64,000 bases of DNA from Nocardioides ganghwensis (GTDB lineage Bacteria; Actinomycetota; Actinomycetes; Propionibacteriales; Nocardioidaceae), in the NCBI RefSeq assembly GCF_014779655.1, contig NZ_JACXYX010000005.1, forward strand, positions 186,001 to 250,000, in the 5' to 3' direction. The notes beneath the pieces are model-generated. The model was not told the DNA's origin. It searched no databases and saw only the letters and a list, made by a program, of their open reading frames with translations. The translations under genes and the position numbers were made by a program. Shown one piece after another: positions 61,889-64,000 of this stretch; the first letter of the stretch is position 1, and each line of letters starts with the position of its first letter.

Positions 61889-63445
61889 GTGACAGGCAGG
61901 TCCGACGAAGCAGTGGCGCGGGCGCTGGGCGAGGTGCTCCGCGACCACGGGTGGGACGTCGCCGCGAGTGCGCGGCGGCTCCGGGGCAGCCTCAACGACG
62001 TCCTGGGAGCGGAGGCCGACGAGCACCGTGCCGCCGTCGACGCGGTCGTGCTCGCCGTCGAGGAGGGGATCGTCCCCGACCTGCTCGAGGCGGGACGGGA
62101 GAACCTCGAGGACGCCCTCCCCGCGCTCACGGCCCGGCTCGCGGAGTGGGGCCTGGCCCCGGCGCCGGCAGCCTGGGCGGTCAGGACGTGGGCCGCCCAT
62201 CTCCCCGCCACCACGATCCAGCCGCCCGCCACCCGGCCCCCGGCTCAGGAACCGACCACGCTCCCGCCGGCGGCGACGGCGCCCGAGGCCGACGTCACGC
62301 TGGCGCCGCCCGGTCCCGCGAAGGACGCCACGGTCCTCCCGCCGACCGGGACCCCCAACCCCGTACGCCCGCCCCGGCCGGCCCGTCGCCGCCCCTCCGG
62401 ACGCGCCGTGGCCGTGGCTGGAGCCGTGCTGGTGCTGATGGCCGGCGGCGTGGCCACCGCCGTCGCGCTCAACGGCGGCGACACGGAGGAGCCGGGACGG
62501 GGCGACGCCGGATCCGCGACCGGTGCGCCCGACGAGACCGTGGAGACCGAGGCTGCTCCTCCTCCTCCGCCCGCCGAGCCGGGCGTCGTCCTGGCAGCGC
62601 CCGGCGTCCGGGCGCCGCGCGTCGAGGGCCCCCTGGCGATGGCCGGACGCAGCGGAGGCGTACGCATCGCCCAGCTCGGCGAGGTCGACAGCGTCGCCGT
62701 GGAGGACGTCGAGCGGTCCGCGCCCGAGGGCGGCCGCCTCGTGGCGTTCCGGCTGGCGACGTGGGCATGCGGCTCGGAGTCGTGCCGTCCCTGGCGCGAG
62801 CTCGGTCTCAAGGTGGCCGTCGACGGCGAGCGGCAGGCCCTCCCGGCCGCCAGGAGCACCGACACGTACGTCGTGGCTGTGCCCGCCGACGCGCGGAAGG
62901 CGGACCTCGTCCTGCGCGCGGACGGGCTCACCCAGACGCTCTCGCTGCTCGACGCCGAGCCCGGCAAGGACAACATCGCCGTGCTGGCGCGCAGCGGCCG
63001 GGTGGACCGCGTGGGCGAGCGCTTCACCTTGACGGAGCGGACGAGCACCCCGTTCAACTACGACGGCGTCGACCGCCTGAGCGTGCCGCGCGACGTCACG
63101 GTGTCCCGCGCCGAGCTGACCTGGTTCGCCGGCGGCGTCCACCCGAGCTCGCCCCGCAAGGCCTTCCTCAAGGTGAGCTCGCACTACACGATCCCGCTGG
63201 GCTCCTACGCCGGCAGCGAGTACGCCTTCGAGCCGAGGGAGATGGTCTTCGTCGTGGCCGACGGCACGACGTACGAGGCCCGCGACCTCGACGACGGGGC
63301 GGGTGTCAACGCGGTCTTCGAGGTGCCGGCCGGGCTGAAGGGCGGGCGGCTCGTGCTCGGTGGCGACAGCTACGCCGCCCTGAGCGGCAGCACGCAGTTC
63401 ACGCGGACCCTGACGAGGAAGGCGATCCCGCTGCGGTTCGGCTGA
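61889..63445 (+). CDS. One-pass membrane protein with helical cytoplasmic domain and extracellular beta domain
   Basis: A 518-residue protein. Residues 1-105 form a mainly helical cytoplasmic domain (VARALGEVLRDHGWDVAASARRL). Residues 106-172 are a Pro/Thr/Ala-rich linker, and residues about 174-193 form one membrane helix (AVAVAGAVLVLMAGGVATAV). About 194-518 is an extracellular region, rich in beta strands, with a C-G-S-E-S-C pair and a GRVDRVGERFTL segment. The family is not known. GAGGAGGGG precedes the GTG at 61889. It abuts the convergent SARP/FHA gene at its stop. The phosphothreonine-reading FHA neighbour and a Thr-rich cytoplasmic linker suggest a signalling pair; this is speculative. 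Confidence 0.72.
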   Translation: MTGRSDEAVARALGEVLRDHGWDVAASARRLRGSLNDVLGAEADEHRAAVDAVVLAVEEGIVPDLLEAGRENLEDALPALTARLAEWGLAPAPAAWAVRTWAAHLPATTIQPPATRPPAQEPTTLPPAATAPEADVTLAPPGPAKDATVLPPTGTPNPVRPPRPARRRPSGRAVAVAGAVLVLMAGGVATAVALNGGDTEEPGRGDAGSATGAPDETVETEAAPPPPPAEPGVVLAAPGVRAPRVEGPLAMAGRSGGVRIAQLGEVDSVAVEDVERSAPEGGRLVAFRLATWACGSESCRPWRELGLKVAVDGERQALPAARSTDTYVVAVPADARKADLVLRADGLTQTLSLLDAEPGKDNIAVLARSGRVDRVGERFTLTERTSTPFNYDGVDRLSVPRDVTVSRAELTWFAGGVHPSSPRKAFLKVSSHYTIPLGSYAGSEYAFEPREMVFVVADGTTYEARDLDDGAGVNAVFEVPAGLKGGRLVLGGDSYAALSGSTQFTRTLTRKAIPLRFG

Positions 63446-64000
63446 TCAGCCTGCGCCGATGAATCGCACCACGGTGTCACCGACCAGGATCCGGTCGCCG
63501 GGCTTCAGCGAGGCCGGCCCGGCGATGGGCTGGCCGTTGAGCAGCGTCCCGTTGGTCGAGCCGAGGTCGACCAGGACGAAGCCGTGGGGACCGGGCTCCA
63601 CCTGGGCGTGACGGCGGGAGGCCTGGTCGTCCTGGAGGACCAGGTCGCAGTCGGCCTGCCGTCCGAGCACCACGGGGGACCCGGCGAGCACGATCCGCTG
63701 CCCTCCGTGTGCCACGAGGGTCGGCGGCGCGTCCTGGGGCTCGGACGTGGCGAGTCGCGTCGGGACCACCGTGTGGCCGGCGCCACCGCCGGTCGGCTCG
63801 GCCCGCTCCGGCCACAGCCACGACTCCTGGCGCAGCACCGCCTCGTGGATCCGGTTCAGCCGCGCCGACGGCTGCACGCCGAGCTCGTCGTCGAGCACCT
63901 TCCGGGCAGTGCGGTAGGACGACAGCGCCGCGTCCTGGCGACCGGTGCGGTAGAGCGCCACCATGAGCTGCTCCCACAGGCGTTCGCGGGTGGGGTTCTC
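63446..64000 (-). CDS. SARP/EmbR-type regulator with C-terminal FHA domain, 5' end outside the window
   Basis: Only the last 184 residues are present; the gene runs past 64000. The start of the visible part (ENPTRERLWEQLMVALYRTGRQDAAL) is the end of a bacterial transcriptional activation (BTAD) domain. It is followed by a linker and an FHA domain (about 90-170 of the visible part) with GRQADCD, the SRRHAQV phosphothreonine site and GSTNGTLLNGQ. This order (DNA-binding, BTAD, FHA) is that of EmbR, which is controlled by Ser/Thr kinases. The DNA-binding domain must lie upstream of the window. The neighbouring membrane protein may be linked to it. Confidence in the domains is high, in target genes none. 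Confidence 0.9.
   Translation of the reverse strand, partial: ENPTRERLWEQLMVALYRTGRQDAALSSYRTARKVLDDELGVQPSARLNRIHEAVLRQESWLWPERAEPTGGGAGHTVVPTRLATSEPQDAPPTLVAHGGQRIVLAGSPVVLGRQADCDLVLQDDQASRRHAQVEPGPHGFVLVDLGSTNGTLLNGQPIAGPASLKPGDRILVGDTVVRFIGAG

Noticed and set aside
60628..63462. 944-codon open frame on the plus strand
   Set aside because: It is in a different phase through the kinase and membrane-protein genes, with an Arg-rich composition and no motifs.

Overview
The window is high-GC DNA from an actinobacterium, most likely Nocardioides or a close member of the Nocardioidaceae. The signs are strong G/C at third codon positions, many GTG starts, a complete menaquinone-type 14-gene nuo operon, two DUF222/13E12-type HNH proteins, an EmbR-like SARP-FHA regulator, an Eis-type acetyltransferase and a KorAB 2-oxoacid:ferredoxin oxidoreductase. 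The genus is an inference from gene content. The genes are densely packed, no stretch over 300 bases lacks a gene, and no transposase, integrase, CRISPR array or prophage was seen.

Layout. 1-8.6 kb: heme and cytochrome c maturation. hemB is followed by a divergent pair (lytic transglycosylase and hemL). The hemL strand runs through a histidine phosphatase into a system II cytochrome c operon (tlpA/resA-like, ccdA, resB, ccsB), with 1-2 base gaps or short overlaps throughout. 8.5-17.8 kb: mostly accessory or housekeeping singletons. These are two small membrane proteins, an AlkZ-like winged-helix protein, an Eis-like acetyltransferase, menA with an MFS transporter, a DUF222-HNH protein, a SigF/SigB-type sigma factor, a DUF1330 protein and a P-loop kinase. 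17.8-27.8 kb: menaquinone block with menE-menC-menD, an isochorismate synthase (menF type) and menG. Between these lie a secreted GH16 glycosidase, a metallo-beta-lactamase-fold hydrolase, an ANL-like protein lacking its ATP-binding motif, and an L,D-transpeptidase. 28.0-44.8 kb: nuoABCDEFGHIJKLMN followed by a long-chain polyprenyl diphosphate synthase that overlaps nuoN. 44.8-50.9 kb: accessory genes, namely a secreted PLD-like protein, three proteins of unknown function, a second DUF222-HNH protein and a RarD-type EamA transporter. 50.9-54.0 kb: korB and korA. 54.2-58.7 kb: a sulfate ABC transporter (sbp-cysT-cysW-cysA) followed by a stand-alone CarH-like cobalamin-binding protein. 58.9-64.0 kb: yajQ, tRNA-Tyr, an AGE-family sugar isomerase with a PfkB kinase, a one-pass membrane protein, and a SARP/FHA regulator cut by the window end.

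How it works together. The core is respiratory. Heme synthesis and cytochrome c assembly, menaquinone head-group and side-chain synthesis, the prenylation and methylation steps, and complex I (which reduces menaquinone) lie within 45 kb. KorAB can feed reduced ferredoxin and succinyl-CoA into the same central metabolism. menB and a geranylgeranyl reductase are not in the window.

Most striking sequence-level pattern: at about fifteen transcription-unit starts a -10-like hexamer (TANNNT or close) ends 6-8 bases before the ATG/GTG, usually with no ribosome-binding site. This is the expected signature of leaderless mRNAs. It was used here to choose several start codons, and should be tested.
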